Positions 44,660-54,969 of a stretch of DNA of 64,000 bases are shown here, piece by piece. The stretch is from Nioella nitratireducens (GTDB lineage: Bacteria; Pseudomonadota; Alphaproteobacteria; Rhodobacterales; Rhodobacteraceae): contig NZ_MNBW01000013.1 in NCBI RefSeq assembly GCF_001879715.1, positions 62,001-126,000 of the forward strand. The letters run 5' to 3'. How positions within the stretch are numbered: position 1 is the stretch's first letter; the number at the start of each line of letters is the position of its first letter. The notes under the pieces were generated by a model. It worked only from the letters and a program-made list of their open reading frames with translations, made no database searches and had not been told where the DNA came from. Made by a program: the position numbers and the translations under genes.

Positions 44660-44863
44660 ATGGACCGCATTTTCAGTATGATCGTCAACCGGGTGATCAT
44701 GCGCCTTGTTCATCGGGGCGTTGACGCCGGGATAAACGCTGCCAGCCGGGGCAACAGTGGCCCGCCGCAGACCGACGACCCGCAAGCCCGCGCGGCGCAG
44801 CGCCGCACGACGCAGCAGGCCCGTCAGACCATGCGCATCGCGCGCCGGTTTACCCGCTTCTGA
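44660..44863 (+). CDS. Small basic protein of unknown function
   Basis: 67 residues, very basic. An N-terminal amphipathic stretch MDRIFSMIVNRVIMRLVHRG precedes a Gln/Arg-rich tail ending RIARRFTRF. No family assigned. The ATG lies 89 bp after scpB. The conserved-looking hydrophobic-basic pattern suggests a membrane- or nucleic-acid-associated peptide, but this is inference. Confidence 0.6.
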   Translation: MDRIFSMIVNRVIMRLVHRGVDAGINAASRGNSGPPQTDDPQARAAQRRTTQQARQTMRIARRFTRF

Positions 44864-44958
44864 CAGGCAGTCTCTCGTTTCGGTGATCCATTCGCACTGG
44901 CCTGCGCAGCTTTCGCGTGTCATTGTCCGGCCGCATCTGATCTTTGGAGATTTCCGCC

Positions 44959-45696
44959 ATGCTCCGGCCCCGTTTCGGTATCTGCCTTGCCCTGTCCGTG
45001 CTGTGCGCGGTTCCTGCCCACGCCCAAGACGGGCCGACGCCAGAGGAGCTGGCCGTTCGGCAAGCGTCGCCCGGCGTTGTGCGCACTGCGGAAACCGGGG
45101 ATTATACCGCCATCGAACTTGAACTTCAGGGCTGTCGGCTGGTGCAGACGCTGATGACCAATCAGGGCTATCAGCAGGGCGGCCCGGTCGGGGTTCAGGT
45201 CTTGCGCATGGACCTGCGTGACCTTGATCCGGTGACCGGTATCCTGCCTGCCGAGGATACGCTGAATGGCGACCGTCGCGTGGTTCTAATGCCGTCGCAA
45301 ACCGCGTGGGAAGAAATCCAGGCGGCTGGCGCGGTCTTCTCGCAGCGGCGGATGGCGGCGACCGAGCGCGGCGATCAGGACAATCCCGACGCGGTCAACG
45401 GGGCGCGGACCTTGCGCACGCAGGCGCAGCGCCGGTTCTCGGCTGATGCGATCATGGGCAATTTCGGGGCCGTCATGGCGCGCACCAACGTGTTGCAGAT
45501 TCGCGGCGACCGGGGCGAGCTGATTTATCCGCTGGTGGCGCCGATGCAGGTGACCTTCTCGGCGGAAGGGGCCGAAGCGGCGCTGGCCGCAATCAACACC
45601 CTGCGCGCCGGGCCCTGCGCCTCGGAAGACGGGATCGCGGTTGCGCCCGAGGCCGAGGGCGCTGCTACCGACACCGATGCCGCTGCGGACGAGTAA
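44959..45696 (+). CDS. Uncharacterised exported protein
   Basis: 245 residues from ATG at 44959 (a TTG at 44944 is also in frame). The signal peptide MLRPRFGICLALSVLCAVPAHAQ is followed by a mature domain with LELQGCRLVQTLMTNQGY and NFGAVMARTNVLQIRG. The C terminus is Ala/Asp/Glu-rich low complexity. No family recognised. It may belong with the small exported protein on the opposite strand that faces it (45785-46210). Confidence 0.7.
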   Translation: MLRPRFGICLALSVLCAVPAHAQDGPTPEELAVRQASPGVVRTAETGDYTAIELELQGCRLVQTLMTNQGYQQGGPVGVQVLRMDLRDLDPVTGILPAEDTLNGDRRVVLMPSQTAWEEIQAAGAVFSQRRMAATERGDQDNPDAVNGARTLRTQAQRRFSADAIMGNFGAVMARTNVLQIRGDRGELIYPLVAPMQVTFSAEGAEAALAAINTLRAGPCASEDGIAVAPEAEGAATDTDAAADE

Positions 45697-45784
45697 TCCC
45701 ATCAGCCGCCGGGCGTGACGCGGTCGGTCCCGGTCGGGACCGATGCCGCCGCTGTGTGCAGGACCGGTTCTGCGGGCCGCGATG

Positions 45785-46210
45785 TCAGCCGCCGAACCGT
45801 TGGTGGAAGGCTGCCGCCAGGGCACCCCAATCCTGAAAGGTCTGGGCCGGATCGGCGGGCAATTGCGCTTGCAGGGTCAGCACCATCCAGCCATCCGGGC
45901 CTTGGGTGACCGTGCCCTCGTGTGCCTCGGCCTGCCATGCCGCCAACGCCTCGGCCCCGGCGGGCGGGGCCAGTGCCTGAAATTCGATCGTCGTGCAGGC
46001 GGTGCCGGTGCTGGTGCAGGCGGGACCGCTGGCCGTGGCCATGTAGCTTTGGGTGCCCGCCTCTCCGAACAGGGTCAATTGCGTGCCGGCGTCCTCTATG
46101 CGGGCCGGGCCGAGAAGCATCGCCTGATTGAGAAGTGTCTCGGGCGCGGTTTGGGCAAGGACAGGCCCAGCCGTCAGCCCCATGAGGGTCGCAAGGATCA
46201 GTCGGTTCAT
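45785..46210 (-). CDS. Small exported protein of unknown function
   Basis: 141 residues from ATG at 46210. The signal peptide MNRLILATLMGLTAGPVLAQ is followed by about 120 residues with one likely disulfide (GPACTSTGTACTTIEFQ). Family not recognised. It converges on the 44959 gene with an 88-bp gap. A perfect 8-bp hairpin lies 20 bp upstream of its start. Confidence 0.65.
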   Translation of the reverse strand: MNRLILATLMGLTAGPVLAQTAPETLLNQAMLLGPARIEDAGTQLTLFGEAGTQSYMATASGPACTSTGTACTTIEFQALAPPAGAEALAAWQAEAHEGTVTQGPDGWMVLTLQAQLPADPAQTFQDWGALAAAFHQRFGG

Positions 46211-46229
46211 GTCAGCACTCCCATGCTCT

Positions 46230-46248
46230 GGCCCCGGAGGCCGGGGCC
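46230..46248 (-). promoter_or_regulatory. Short GC hairpin upstream of the exported protein gene
   Basis: GGCCCCGG (46230-46237), loop AGG, CCGGGGCC (46241-46248): a perfect 8-bp stem in the leader region before the ATG at 46210. No T run, so attenuation or mRNA stability rather than termination is more likely. Confidence 0.4.
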
Positions 46249-46425
46249 TCAAGGGTAGATGTGGTTTGTGAATTCGCCAAGGGTGAGCCGCCGGATGTCG
46301 AGGCGGTCCGCGAAATTCTGCCGGGTAACGCCAAAATCGACCGTCACGGTCCAAAGCAGGCCGATCTGCACGTCATCGGCCACATAGCCTGCGCCGACGC
46401 GTTGATGCCGGGTCCACTGGTTCAT
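46249..46425 (-). CDS. Possible 58-residue protein
   Basis: The only open frame in the 359-bp spacer 46211-46569. It runs from ATG at 46425 to TGA at 46249 and reads MNQWTRHQRVGAGYVADDVQ, ending LTLGEFTNHIYP, with plausible alternation of hydrophobic and charged residues. No family match is recognised and no clear ribosome-binding site is seen. It may be a real small gene, a fragment of an older gene or chance. The rest of the spacer holds the glnA terminator. Confidence 0.3.
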   Translation of the reverse strand: MNQWTRHQRVGAGYVADDVQIGLLWTVTVDFGVTRQNFADRLDIRRLTLGEFTNHIYP

Positions 46426-46517
46426 CAGCGTCAGCTCGTTGTGGCGGCATGTGCCCAAGCGTAGGCGCACCGGGTGCGGCCTGTCAAAACCGCTGTCGCT
46501 GCGAGTGGTCGGCCCAT

Positions 46518-46547
46518 GCAAAAAGGGCGCCCTCAAGGGCGCCCTTT
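46518..46547 (-). terminator. Rho-independent terminator of glnA
   Basis: AAAGGGCGCCC (46522-46532), loop TCAA, GGGCGCCCTTT (46537-46547): a perfect 11-bp stem. On the minus strand it continues into TTTTTGCA. It lies 22 bp past the glnA stop and closes the glnBA operon. Confidence 0.9.
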
Positions 46548-46569
46548 CCGATCCGCGATCCGGTTGGGA

Positions 46570-47976
<1,407 letters not shown>

Positions 47977-48033
47977 GTCCAGCTTTCCTTAGAAGGTAGT
48001 GAATTGGGTGTTTGATGCGAAATGGTGGCGCGC

Positions 48034-48447
<414 letters not shown>

Positions 48448-48481
48448 TCACACACAGGGGGCAGGTGCCGGGATTCCCCAA

Positions 48482-48511
48482 TGTGCGCAAAAAACATGTG
48501 CGTTGCGCACA
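48482..48511. promoter_or_regulatory. Inverted repeat between glnB and the NAD(P)HX repair gene, possible operator
   Basis: TGTGCGCAA (48482-48490) and TTGCGCACA (48503-48511) are perfect 9-bp inverted copies around a 12-bp spacer that itself contains GTGCG. It lies 110-139 bp upstream of the glnB start and 48-77 bp upstream of the divergent gene at 48559. Its symmetry and position fit a transcription factor site such as NtrC, which acts on glnBA in relatives; the identity is inference. Confidence 0.5.
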
Positions 48512-48558
48512 ATAAATGGGCACCTTGAAAACTTGAGCAGAGGAAAGGGCGGACAGCC

Positions 48559-50127
48559 GTGACAGAATTGCTGACAGCCGCCCAGATGCGGGCATTCGAG
48601 CAGGCGGTGATCGCCAGCGGAGTGGTGAGCGGGCGGGAGCTGATGGACCGCGCCGGTCGCGGGGTGGTCGACGCCATCTTTTCCCGCTGGCCGACGCTGG
48701 CTGCCACACAAGGGCGGGCAGTGATCTATTGCGGGCCGGGCAACAATGGCGGCGACGGCTATGTCATCGCGCGGCTTTTGCACGATTGGGGCTGGCAGGT
48801 GGCGGTTCACACCCTTGGCATGCCCGAGCGGCTGCCGCCCGATGCGCTGGAAAACTGCCGACTATGGCGCGCGCGGGGGCAGGTATCGGATCTGTTTGCC
48901 GAGCCTTCGGACGGGCGATCGGAAATCTGGCAGGAGACCCCCGACCTGTTCGTCGATGCCCTGTTCGGCACTGGTCTGGCCAGACCGCTTGACGCGGCGA
49001 CCGAGCAGGCGCTGGCCACTGTGACATCCATCGAGGGCTTGCGCCGCGTTGCAGTCGATATCCCGTCGGGGCTGTGTTCCGACAGTGGCCGGGCCATGGG
49101 CAATCGCAGTCGCTATGACCTGACCGTCACCTTTCACGGTCCCAAGCCGGGGCACTACCTGAGCGAGGGGCCCGATATCTGCGGCGCGCTGGAGGTGGTC
49201 GATATCGGCCTGCCACCACAGGGCTTGGGCGCGCGCCTGCCGGAAAAGGTGGCGCGGCGCGTTGAGGCCCCGACCGGGTTGGACAAACGGGCCGGGCACA
49301 AATACGACCATGGGCACGCCATGGTGCTGTCTGGGCCGATGGGGCGCAGCGGCGCGGCGCGGATGGCCGCCCGCGCGGCGCTGCGGGTTGGCGCCGGGCT
49401 GGTGACAGTGGCAGCGCCCGGTGCGGCGATGCTGGAATGCGCCGCGCATCTGACCGCGATCATGCTGCGAAAATGCGACGGGGCGAGTGAGCTTGCCGGG
49501 TTGCTGTCGGATGGCCGCCTGAGTGCCCTTTGCCTTGGGCCGGGGCTGGGGGTGGGGCAGGACACCGCCGATCTGGTCGCCGCAGCACTCGCGCCCGCGC
49601 CCGAGGGCAGTGCCCGTGGCGTCGTGCTAGATGCCGATGCCCTGACCGCGTTTCAGGACGGGCCGGCACGGCTGTTTGCCTTGACCGCCCGCGCGCCCGC
49701 CACCGTGCTGACGCCGCACGATGGCGAGTTTCGGCGCCTGTTTCCCGATTTGGCGGAGCGGCTGCAAGGTGCCCCGGACCGTGGCCCCGCCTATGGACGG
49801 CTGGATGCGGCGCGCGCGGCGGCCGCGCGGGCAGGCTGCGTAGTGGTGCTGAAAGGGCCCGATACCGTAATCGCCGCGCCGACCGGGCAGGCGGCGATCC
49901 ATGCCGCCGCCTATGGCCGGGCGGCGCCGTGGCTGGCAACCGCTGGCGCGGGGGATGTGCTGGCAGGTTTGATCACCGGGCTGCTGGCACGAGGCTGGGG
50001 GCCGATGGCGGCGGCAGAGGCGGCGGCGTGGCTGCATGTCGAGGCCGCCCGTCAGGTCGGCCCGGGCCTGATCGCGGAAGATCTGGCCGAGGCCCTGCCA
50101 ACGGTTTTTCGTGCCCTTGGCGCGTGA
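48559..50127 (+). CDS. nnr: Bifunctional NAD(P)HX epimerase / ADP-dependent dehydratase
   Basis: 522 residues. Repairs hydrated NADH and NADPH. The N-terminal YjeF_N epimerase domain (about 1-210) has VIYCGPGNNGGDGYVIARLL, DALFGTGLARPL and VDIPSGLCSDSG. The C-terminal kinase-like dehydratase domain (about 225-520) has GHKYDHGHAMVLSGPMGRSG, LGPGLG, LTPHDGEFRRLFP and ATAGAGDVLAGLITGLLA. The start is GTG at 48559. Divergent from glnB across 186 bp. Confidence 0.96.
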   Translation: MTELLTAAQMRAFEQAVIASGVVSGRELMDRAGRGVVDAIFSRWPTLAATQGRAVIYCGPGNNGGDGYVIARLLHDWGWQVAVHTLGMPERLPPDALENCRLWRARGQVSDLFAEPSDGRSEIWQETPDLFVDALFGTGLARPLDAATEQALATVTSIEGLRRVAVDIPSGLCSDSGRAMGNRSRYDLTVTFHGPKPGHYLSEGPDICGALEVVDIGLPPQGLGARLPEKVARRVEAPTGLDKRAGHKYDHGHAMVLSGPMGRSGAARMAARAALRVGAGLVTVAAPGAAMLECAAHLTAIMLRKCDGASELAGLLSDGRLSALCLGPGLGVGQDTADLVAAALAPAPEGSARGVVLDADALTAFQDGPARLFALTARAPATVLTPHDGEFRRLFPDLAERLQGAPDRGPAYGRLDAARAAAARAGCVVVLKGPDTVIAAPTGQAAIHAAAYGRAAPWLATAGAGDVLAGLITGLLARGWGPMAAAEAAAWLHVEAARQVGPGLIAEDLAEALPTVFRALGA

Positions 50128-50130
50128 TCG

Positions 50131-50601
50131 TCAGACCTCGGCGGTCACCGGATCGGCGCTGAACAGCTCCAGCCCGTTGGCATAGACGATATGACAGTGG
50201 TCGAACCGCAGGCGTAACAGTGCCTCGGGGCGATCCTCGGTCCAGCGCAGGAATTCGCCGTCCACAAGCCGAGAGATCGGAACGCGGGCGGCAGAGGTGC
50301 CGTAAAGCGCCTGCGCCCGCCAATCGCGCAGCAACATTCGTTGGTCTGCCGGAAGAAGCATGTCGCAACTGGGCCGTCCGCCAAGCGCATCGCGGCTGAC
50401 ACGCACGAAGCGGCTGCGGACGGGCACGGCATGGCAGGTGATGTCCCGCAAGGTCTGCGCGCCCGCATCGCGGGTGATGACGCGATCCCCGGGATAAAGC
50501 GCCTCGACCGGCAGCGCCCCGGCCAATGTCATGATTTCGGTGCCACGCGGAAACCCGACGCAATCGGACCGGGTCCCAGACCCGGCATTTTGCGGTGTCA
50601 T
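50131..50601 (-). CDS. Stand-alone Hint (hedgehog/intein) domain protein
   Basis: 156 residues from ATG at 50601, which has AGCAGGA upstream; ATG at 50622 is also possible. The Hint core is visible: candidate nucleophile Cys14 in SDCVGFPRGTEIMTLAG, then VEALYPGDRVITRDAG, a CDMLLPADQRMLL block where the Hint SP-x-HR motif sits, and NGLELFS near the end. Typical proteins of this group carry other domains; here only the Hint part is present. Function unknown, and self-cleavage is not established. It ends 3 bp from the stop of the convergent gene. Confidence 0.8.
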   Translation of the reverse strand: MTPQNAGSGTRSDCVGFPRGTEIMTLAGALPVEALYPGDRVITRDAGAQTLRDITCHAVPVRSRFVRVSRDALGGRPSCDMLLPADQRMLLRDWRAQALYGTSAARVPISRLVDGEFLRWTEDRPEALLRLRFDHCHIVYANGLELFSADPVTAEV

Positions 50602-50786
50602 AATGTATCCTGCTCTTGCCATGGCGAGTTTGCCCGCCTTTTGTTGACAACAGGTTAACGCATAGCCTGCCATGGTCCCAAGCGCTTTCTGTCGCAACGG
50701 TGCGAAATTCCCTGCTGAATCCGCTCGCATCGCCCATGGCGCTTTGCTAGAAGCCGATCTCAGGATCGGTACCGTCGGTCCTGCGT

Positions 50787-50871
50787 GCGGGTGTGGCGGA
50801 ATTGGTAGACGCACCAGATTTAGGTTCTGGCGCCGCAAGGCGTGGGGGTTCGAGTCCCTTCACCCGCACCA
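50787..50871 (+). tRNA. tRNA-Leu (anticodon UAG)
   Basis: 85 nt. The acceptor stem GCGGGTG (50787-50793) pairs with CACCCGC (50861-50867), and ACCA is encoded. The anticodon stem CCAGA/TCTGG encloses TTTAGGT, giving anticodon TAG. A long variable arm (GCGCCGCAAGGCGT region) and the T loop GTTCGAGTC are present. The long variable arm plus the UAG anticodon identify leucine. Confidence 0.97.
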
Positions 50872-50919
50872 ACGAAGACGGACAACATCCTGTCGTTGTG
50901 GATGTTTTCCAAATTCTCG

Positions 50920-51441
50920 CTAGGCCGCAGCCTGTGTTTCGCGCATTTTCTCCTGCAGCCACTCCAGCAGAGCGTCGACCTCGGGATCGAGTTGAACGGC
51001 CATCCCGGCGGTAAACGCGTCGAACGCGGGCTGGTTGAGGCTGTTCAGTCCGACCAGAACCGGAATGTCCCGCGACAGGGCCTCGGCGATCACCGTCCGC
51101 ATTCCGCGTCCCTCGGCCTCGTGTTTGCCGAACTTGTTGACGATCAGGCAATCCGCGCCGCCCGCGAACCGCGCCCCGACATGGCCGACGGCGGCTTCGA
51201 GCGCGTTGGGGTCGAGGCGGCACCCCTTGGACGCTCGCCCGAGGCTTTGGGAAATGCGCAGAACCGGGCCATCGGGCAGCACTTTGACATCCATGTCGCA
51301 GGGCCCAGTGTCGGCGCGTTCGGAATTGATCTGGACGGTCCCGCAGCAACGATAGCCGAGGCCCCGAAGCCGGTCTGCCAGAGTGAAGAGCACTAGATCG
51401 GTGTCCCCGCGACCGGGGGCCATGGTGTAGGCGATGTTCAT
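50920..51441 (-). CDS. DUF2478 P-loop-like protein of the molybdenum enzyme locus
   Basis: 173 residues. MNIAYTMAPGRGDTDLVLFTLADRLRG, LADRL-x-G and DCLIVNKFGKHEAEGRGMR are typical of the DUF2478 family, which is often found with molybdenum transport and cofactor genes and is annotated as a nucleotide-binding protein. It is the last gene of the nar locus, 12 bp after moeA. A role in cofactor handling is inferred from that context. Confidence 0.8.
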   Translation of the reverse strand: MNIAYTMAPGRGDTDLVLFTLADRLRGLGYRCCGTVQINSERADTGPCDMDVKVLPDGPVLRISQSLGRASKGCRLDPNALEAAVGHVGARFAGGADCLIVNKFGKHEAEGRGMRTVIAEALSRDIPVLVGLNSLNQPAFDAFTAGMAVQLDPEVDALLEWLQEKMRETQAAA

Positions 51442-51453
51442 GGCCAGAGTTCC

Positions 51454-52743
51454 TTATGCAGTGTCGAATGATTGGAATTCCAGGAGGCTGCCTTGCGGCA
51501 ACGTCTTGGTGTCAGATGGGATCAGCAGCAGGCCGTCGGCCTGGGGTAGCCCCGCGACGCGGGCGGAATGGGTGGCGTCGTCACAAAACGCCACCTCGCG
51601 GCCAAGCGCGTCATAGCCCGCCAGCCGGGCGGGGCGCAGTTCGCATCGGCCGGGCGTGTGGCGCAGCGCGTGCCCAAGCACAACATGGCGGCGGGTGCCC
51701 CGCGGCCCTGTTTCTCCGCCCAACTGCCGCAAGATGGCCGCGCCAAAGACCTGCCATGTCACCAGCGCCGAGACCGGGTTTCCCGGCAGGCCAAGCCAAA
51801 GGGCCTTGCCGAGCGTGCCAAAGGACACGGGCTTGCCCGGCTTGATGGCAACGCCGCTGAACTGGATGTCTCCGCCAAGCGCGGTGATGGCGGGTTTCAC
51901 GTGGTCTTCCTCGCCCACGGAAATGCCCCCGGTGGTCACGATAAGGTCTGCGGCCGTGGCCAGCCGCGCCAGTTGCGCGCGCAGGGCAAGGGGGGTGTCG
52001 GCACCGTGCGCCACCTCGACCAGATCAATGTTGGCGCCCGAAAGCGTTGCGGAAAGCGCCGGGGTGTTGATGTCCCAGATCTGTGCGGCGGCCAGCCCTT
52101 GGCCCGCTTGCCGAACCTCGTCGCCGGTGACCATCAGGGCAACCCGAACGGCGCGGCGGATGTCGACCGTGGCCTGCCCGGCGGCGGCGCAAACCGCGAT
52201 CTCTCGCGCGCCGATCCGGCGACCGGGGGCGAGGGCCTCGGTCCCCTGACACATGTCTTCCCCGGCGCGGCGGATGTTCTGGCCCGTCGCGGGGCGTCGG
52301 GTCAGCGTGACGCGATCCCCGGCACGGTGCACCTCTTCCTGCATCACCACGGCGTCGGTGCCCGCCGGGATAGGGGCACCCGTAAATATCCTTGCCGCGT
52401 GGCGCGGGCCGATGGCGCGACAGGTGTCGCAGCCGCTGTCGCCGGCGGCGATCCGCTCGGTGACTGTCAGATGCCATGGGCCGTCTCCGGTCAGGCACCG
52501 GGCCGCAATCGCGTAACCGTCCATTGCGGAATTGTCGAACGGGGGCACATTGGCGCGGGCCCGCACCGGCTCGGCCAGAACCCTCCCCTTGGCCGCCGCC
52601 AGCGTCACGGTCTCGACCCCGGTCACTGTGTGCGCGGTCTGGCCGATCACGCGTAGGGCCGCGTCGATGCTGATCAGACCCTTGACGTGGCTGATCGCGT
52701 CGCAGCCGCAGCTTGGGCTGTCGAGGCGTGGCACGATGGTCAT
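51454..52743 (-). CDS. moeA: Molybdopterin molybdotransferase
   Basis: 429 residues. Inserts molybdate into adenylylated molybdopterin. Markers are VPPFDNSAMDGYAI, IFTGAPIPAGTDAVVMQEE, VTTGGISVGEEDHVKPAI and GLPGNPVSALVTW. The N terminus carries a short Cys-rich stretch (DSPSCGCDAISHVKG) not typical of MoeA. ATG at 52743 overlaps the carbonic anhydrase stop (ATGA). Its place in the nar operon supplies molybdenum cofactor for NarG. Confidence 0.95.
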   Translation of the reverse strand: MTIVPRLDSPSCGCDAISHVKGLISIDAALRVIGQTAHTVTGVETVTLAAAKGRVLAEPVRARANVPPFDNSAMDGYAIAARCLTGDGPWHLTVTERIAAGDSGCDTCRAIGPRHAARIFTGAPIPAGTDAVVMQEEVHRAGDRVTLTRRPATGQNIRRAGEDMCQGTEALAPGRRIGAREIAVCAAAGQATVDIRRAVRVALMVTGDEVRQAGQGLAAAQIWDINTPALSATLSGANIDLVEVAHGADTPLALRAQLARLATAADLIVTTGGISVGEEDHVKPAITALGGDIQFSGVAIKPGKPVSFGTLGKALWLGLPGNPVSALVTWQVFGAAILRQLGGETGPRGTRRHVVLGHALRHTPGRCELRPARLAGYDALGREVAFCDDATHSARVAGLPQADGLLLIPSDTKTLPQGSLLEFQSFDTA

Positions 52744-53357
52744 TGCGCGGCCTCCTGCTGGAAATGGCCGGGGCCGATGCTGCAATCGAGGTCGCGCAAT
52801 TGGCCGTCCTTCAGCCCGTAGATCAGGCCATGTACCCGCACCTGCGTGTTGCACCGCCACGCCCGCTGAAGAATGGGCGTTTCCGCCACGCGCCGCACGC
52901 CTTCGACCACGTTCAACTCGGCCAAGCGGTCGCGGCGGGCCGTTTCATCCGCTGCCTGCGCAAGATCGACGGCATAGGACCGGGCCAGCCTGCGGATCGG
53001 CTCCAGCCAGTGATCGGCCAGCCCGTGTGGCATGTCTTCGGTCGCGGCCCTGACCCCGCCACAGCCATAGTGGCCGCACACGATGATCTCGCGGACCTGC
53101 AACGCCTCGACCGCGAACTCCAGTGCCGAAAGCAGGTTCATATCCGTGGAATGCACCACGTTGGCCACGTTGCGGTGGACGAAGACCTCGCCGGGGTCCA
53201 GCCCGGCTACCACATTCGCGGGCACCCGGCTGTCGGAACAGCCGATCCAGAAGAACTCGGGGGCCTGCAACTGCGCCAACCGGTCGAAATAGCCGGGGTC
53301 GCGGGCGGTCTGGCGATCCGCCCAGACCCGGTTTCGGTCGAAAAGATGCTCCATCAT
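52740..53357 (-). CDS. Beta-class carbonic anhydrase
   Basis: 205 residues. Interconverts CO2 and bicarbonate. Zinc ligands are C40 (WIGCSDSRVPAN, with D42 and R44), H96 and C99 (VCGHYGCGG). HRNVANVVHSTDMN is the family's usual second block. It sits between ppiC and moeA in the nar operon, with a 4-bp overlap into moeA. Its link to nitrate respiration may be pH or bicarbonate balance; that is inference. Confidence 0.95.
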   Translation of the reverse strand: MMEHLFDRNRVWADRQTARDPGYFDRLAQLQAPEFFWIGCSDSRVPANVVAGLDPGEVFVHRNVANVVHSTDMNLLSALEFAVEALQVREIIVCGHYGCGGVRAATEDMPHGLADHWLEPIRRLARSYAVDLAQAADETARRDRLAELNVVEGVRRVAETPILQRAWRCNTQVRVHGLIYGLKDGQLRDLDCSIGPGHFQQEAAQ

Positions 53358-53369
53358 CGGCCCGGTCCC

Positions 53370-54173
53370 TCAGTGCACCGCGCGCCGCAGATCGGCCCCC
53401 GAAATCTCGGCAGCCGCCACCAGCCCGGCGACGAAGGCGCGGGCGGCCTTGGCCCATGCGGTCTTTTCCATGGCCTCCGAAATCTTGTCCCGCACGGCGT
53501 CGAAGGGCAGCACGGCTCCCTCGGCCACCGCGTTCATGCAGATGACATGATAGCCGTGGCGGGTCAGCACCGGCGTTGCGGTGATCTCGCCCTCGGTCAG
53601 GTGGCGCAGGGCCGCCTCGAACTCGGGAACCGTGTCGCCGGGGCCAAGCTGGCCAAGATAGCCGCCCGAGGATTTCGAGCCGCAGTCGCTGGTTTCGGCA
53701 GCAAGGCGCGCGAAGCGGTCCGGCGCTTTCAAGGCGCTGCGGGTCAGGTCGCGGGCGCGAAGCTCTGCTGCGCCACGCGCCGCGTCGTCTCGTGGATCAC
53801 AGGCAACGAGGATGTGCGAGACATCCCAGAGCGGCGGGGCCCGGAACCGCGCGGGGTCTCGGTCATATTCGGCGCGGATCGCGTCGGGCGCAGGCGGTAT
53901 GACGGTGACGACGGTGTCGAGAAGGCCCCGGATCAGGGCCTCCTCTTCTGTTTCGAACCGGCCGGGGCCGACCTCGACCGGGGCAGGGGACAGCCCCCGC
54001 TTTTTCGCCTCTTGCAACAGCAGGGTGCGCATCGCCACGGCATTGGCGGCCTTGCGCCATGCGATTCCGGGTTTGCCCTTGGGCGCGTCGTGGTTCTGGG
54101 CTTCGGCGGCCACGATGGTGTGTGGCACGGCTTCACCGTTGACGATCAGGTCGGGAAAGAGATTGGCATTCAT
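53370..54173 (-). CDS. Parvulin-type peptidyl-prolyl isomerase of the nar operon
   Basis: 267 residues. The rotamase core includes VSHILVACDP, GGYLGQLGPGDTVPEFEAAL and HGYHVICMN (about residues 120-225). There is no signal peptide, so it is cytoplasmic, like NifM. ATG at 54173 is 4 bp past the narI stop. Parvulins next to narGHJI are known in several proteobacteria and are thought to help NarGH assembly. Confidence 0.93.
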   Translation of the reverse strand: MNANLFPDLIVNGEAVPHTIVAAEAQNHDAPKGKPGIAWRKAANAVAMRTLLLQEAKKRGLSPAPVEVGPGRFETEEEALIRGLLDTVVTVIPPAPDAIRAEYDRDPARFRAPPLWDVSHILVACDPRDDAARGAAELRARDLTRSALKAPDRFARLAAETSDCGSKSSGGYLGQLGPGDTVPEFEAALRHLTEGEITATPVLTRHGYHVICMNAVAEGAVLPFDAVRDKISEAMEKTAWAKAARAFVAGLVAAAEISGADLRRAVH

Positions 54174-54177
54174 GGGA

Positions 54178-54957
54178 TCACTCCGCCGGGTTGGTCGCGT
54201 GGGTTGACGCCGTGCGGGACGGGGCCTTACGCGCGGCGGCAACCGGGCCTGACCGCGTGGGCAGCGACGATTGTCGGCGCGACCGCACGATCTGATAGCC
54301 GGGACGCAGGAACAGGTAGCGCAGCGGGGCTGCGACGCCCGATACGATATGGACAAGCCGCGTGAACGGGAAGACGAGGATGATCGTCAGGCCCAGAAGG
54401 ATGTGCAGCTTGAAGATCAGCGCCGCATCCGCAACATAGCTTGCCGCATCGCCATCGAAGGTAAAGATGCCTTGGGCCCATGACATGAACTTGGTCATCT
54501 CGTGCCCGTCGAGGTGTTGCAGCGAAACCGTGATCGTGCCCAGCCCCAGCACCAGCTGCGCCAGCAACAGCCCCAGAATGGCGATATCCCAGAAGCTTGA
54601 GGTCTTGCGAATGCGTGGATCGGTCCAGCGGCGGTGAAAGAGCATACCGCCCCCCACCAACGCCATCACGCCCGCGATGCCGCCCGCCACAACGGCCAGG
54701 GTCTGCTTGGCCCCGTGGCTGACGCCAAGCATGTCAAAGACCCAGATCGGGGTCAGCAGGCCGACGAAGTGCCCGAGGAAGATCACCAGCACGCCGACAT
54801 GAAACAGGATCGAGCCGAGCACCAGTTGCTTGCGGCGCAGCAGTTGCGAGGACGAGGTTTTCCATGTGAACGGGTCACGCTCGTAGCGCGCGACGGTGCC
54901 CATGATTCCCACGCCAAGGGCGATATAGGGGTAGATGCCGAAGATAAAGCTGTTCAT
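54178..54957 (-). CDS. narI: Respiratory nitrate reductase gamma subunit
   Basis: 259 residues, with five membrane spans. The di-haem cytochrome b that oxidises quinol and passes electrons to NarH. The four haem-ligand histidines are H53, H63, H185 and H203, nearly identical in spacing to E. coli NarI (56, 66, 187, 205). A C-terminal basic tail (SRRQSSLPTRSGP...) lies in the cytoplasm. It follows narJ by 12 bp. Confidence 0.97.
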   Translation of the reverse strand: MNSFIFGIYPYIALGVGIMGTVARYERDPFTWKTSSSQLLRRKQLVLGSILFHVGVLVIFLGHFVGLLTPIWVFDMLGVSHGAKQTLAVVAGGIAGVMALVGGGMLFHRRWTDPRIRKTSSFWDIAILGLLLAQLVLGLGTITVSLQHLDGHEMTKFMSWAQGIFTFDGDAASYVADAALIFKLHILLGLTIILVFPFTRLVHIVSGVAAPLRYLFLRPGYQIVRSRRQSSLPTRSGPVAAARKAPSRTASTHATNPAE

Positions 54958-54969
54958 CGGGGGCCTCCT

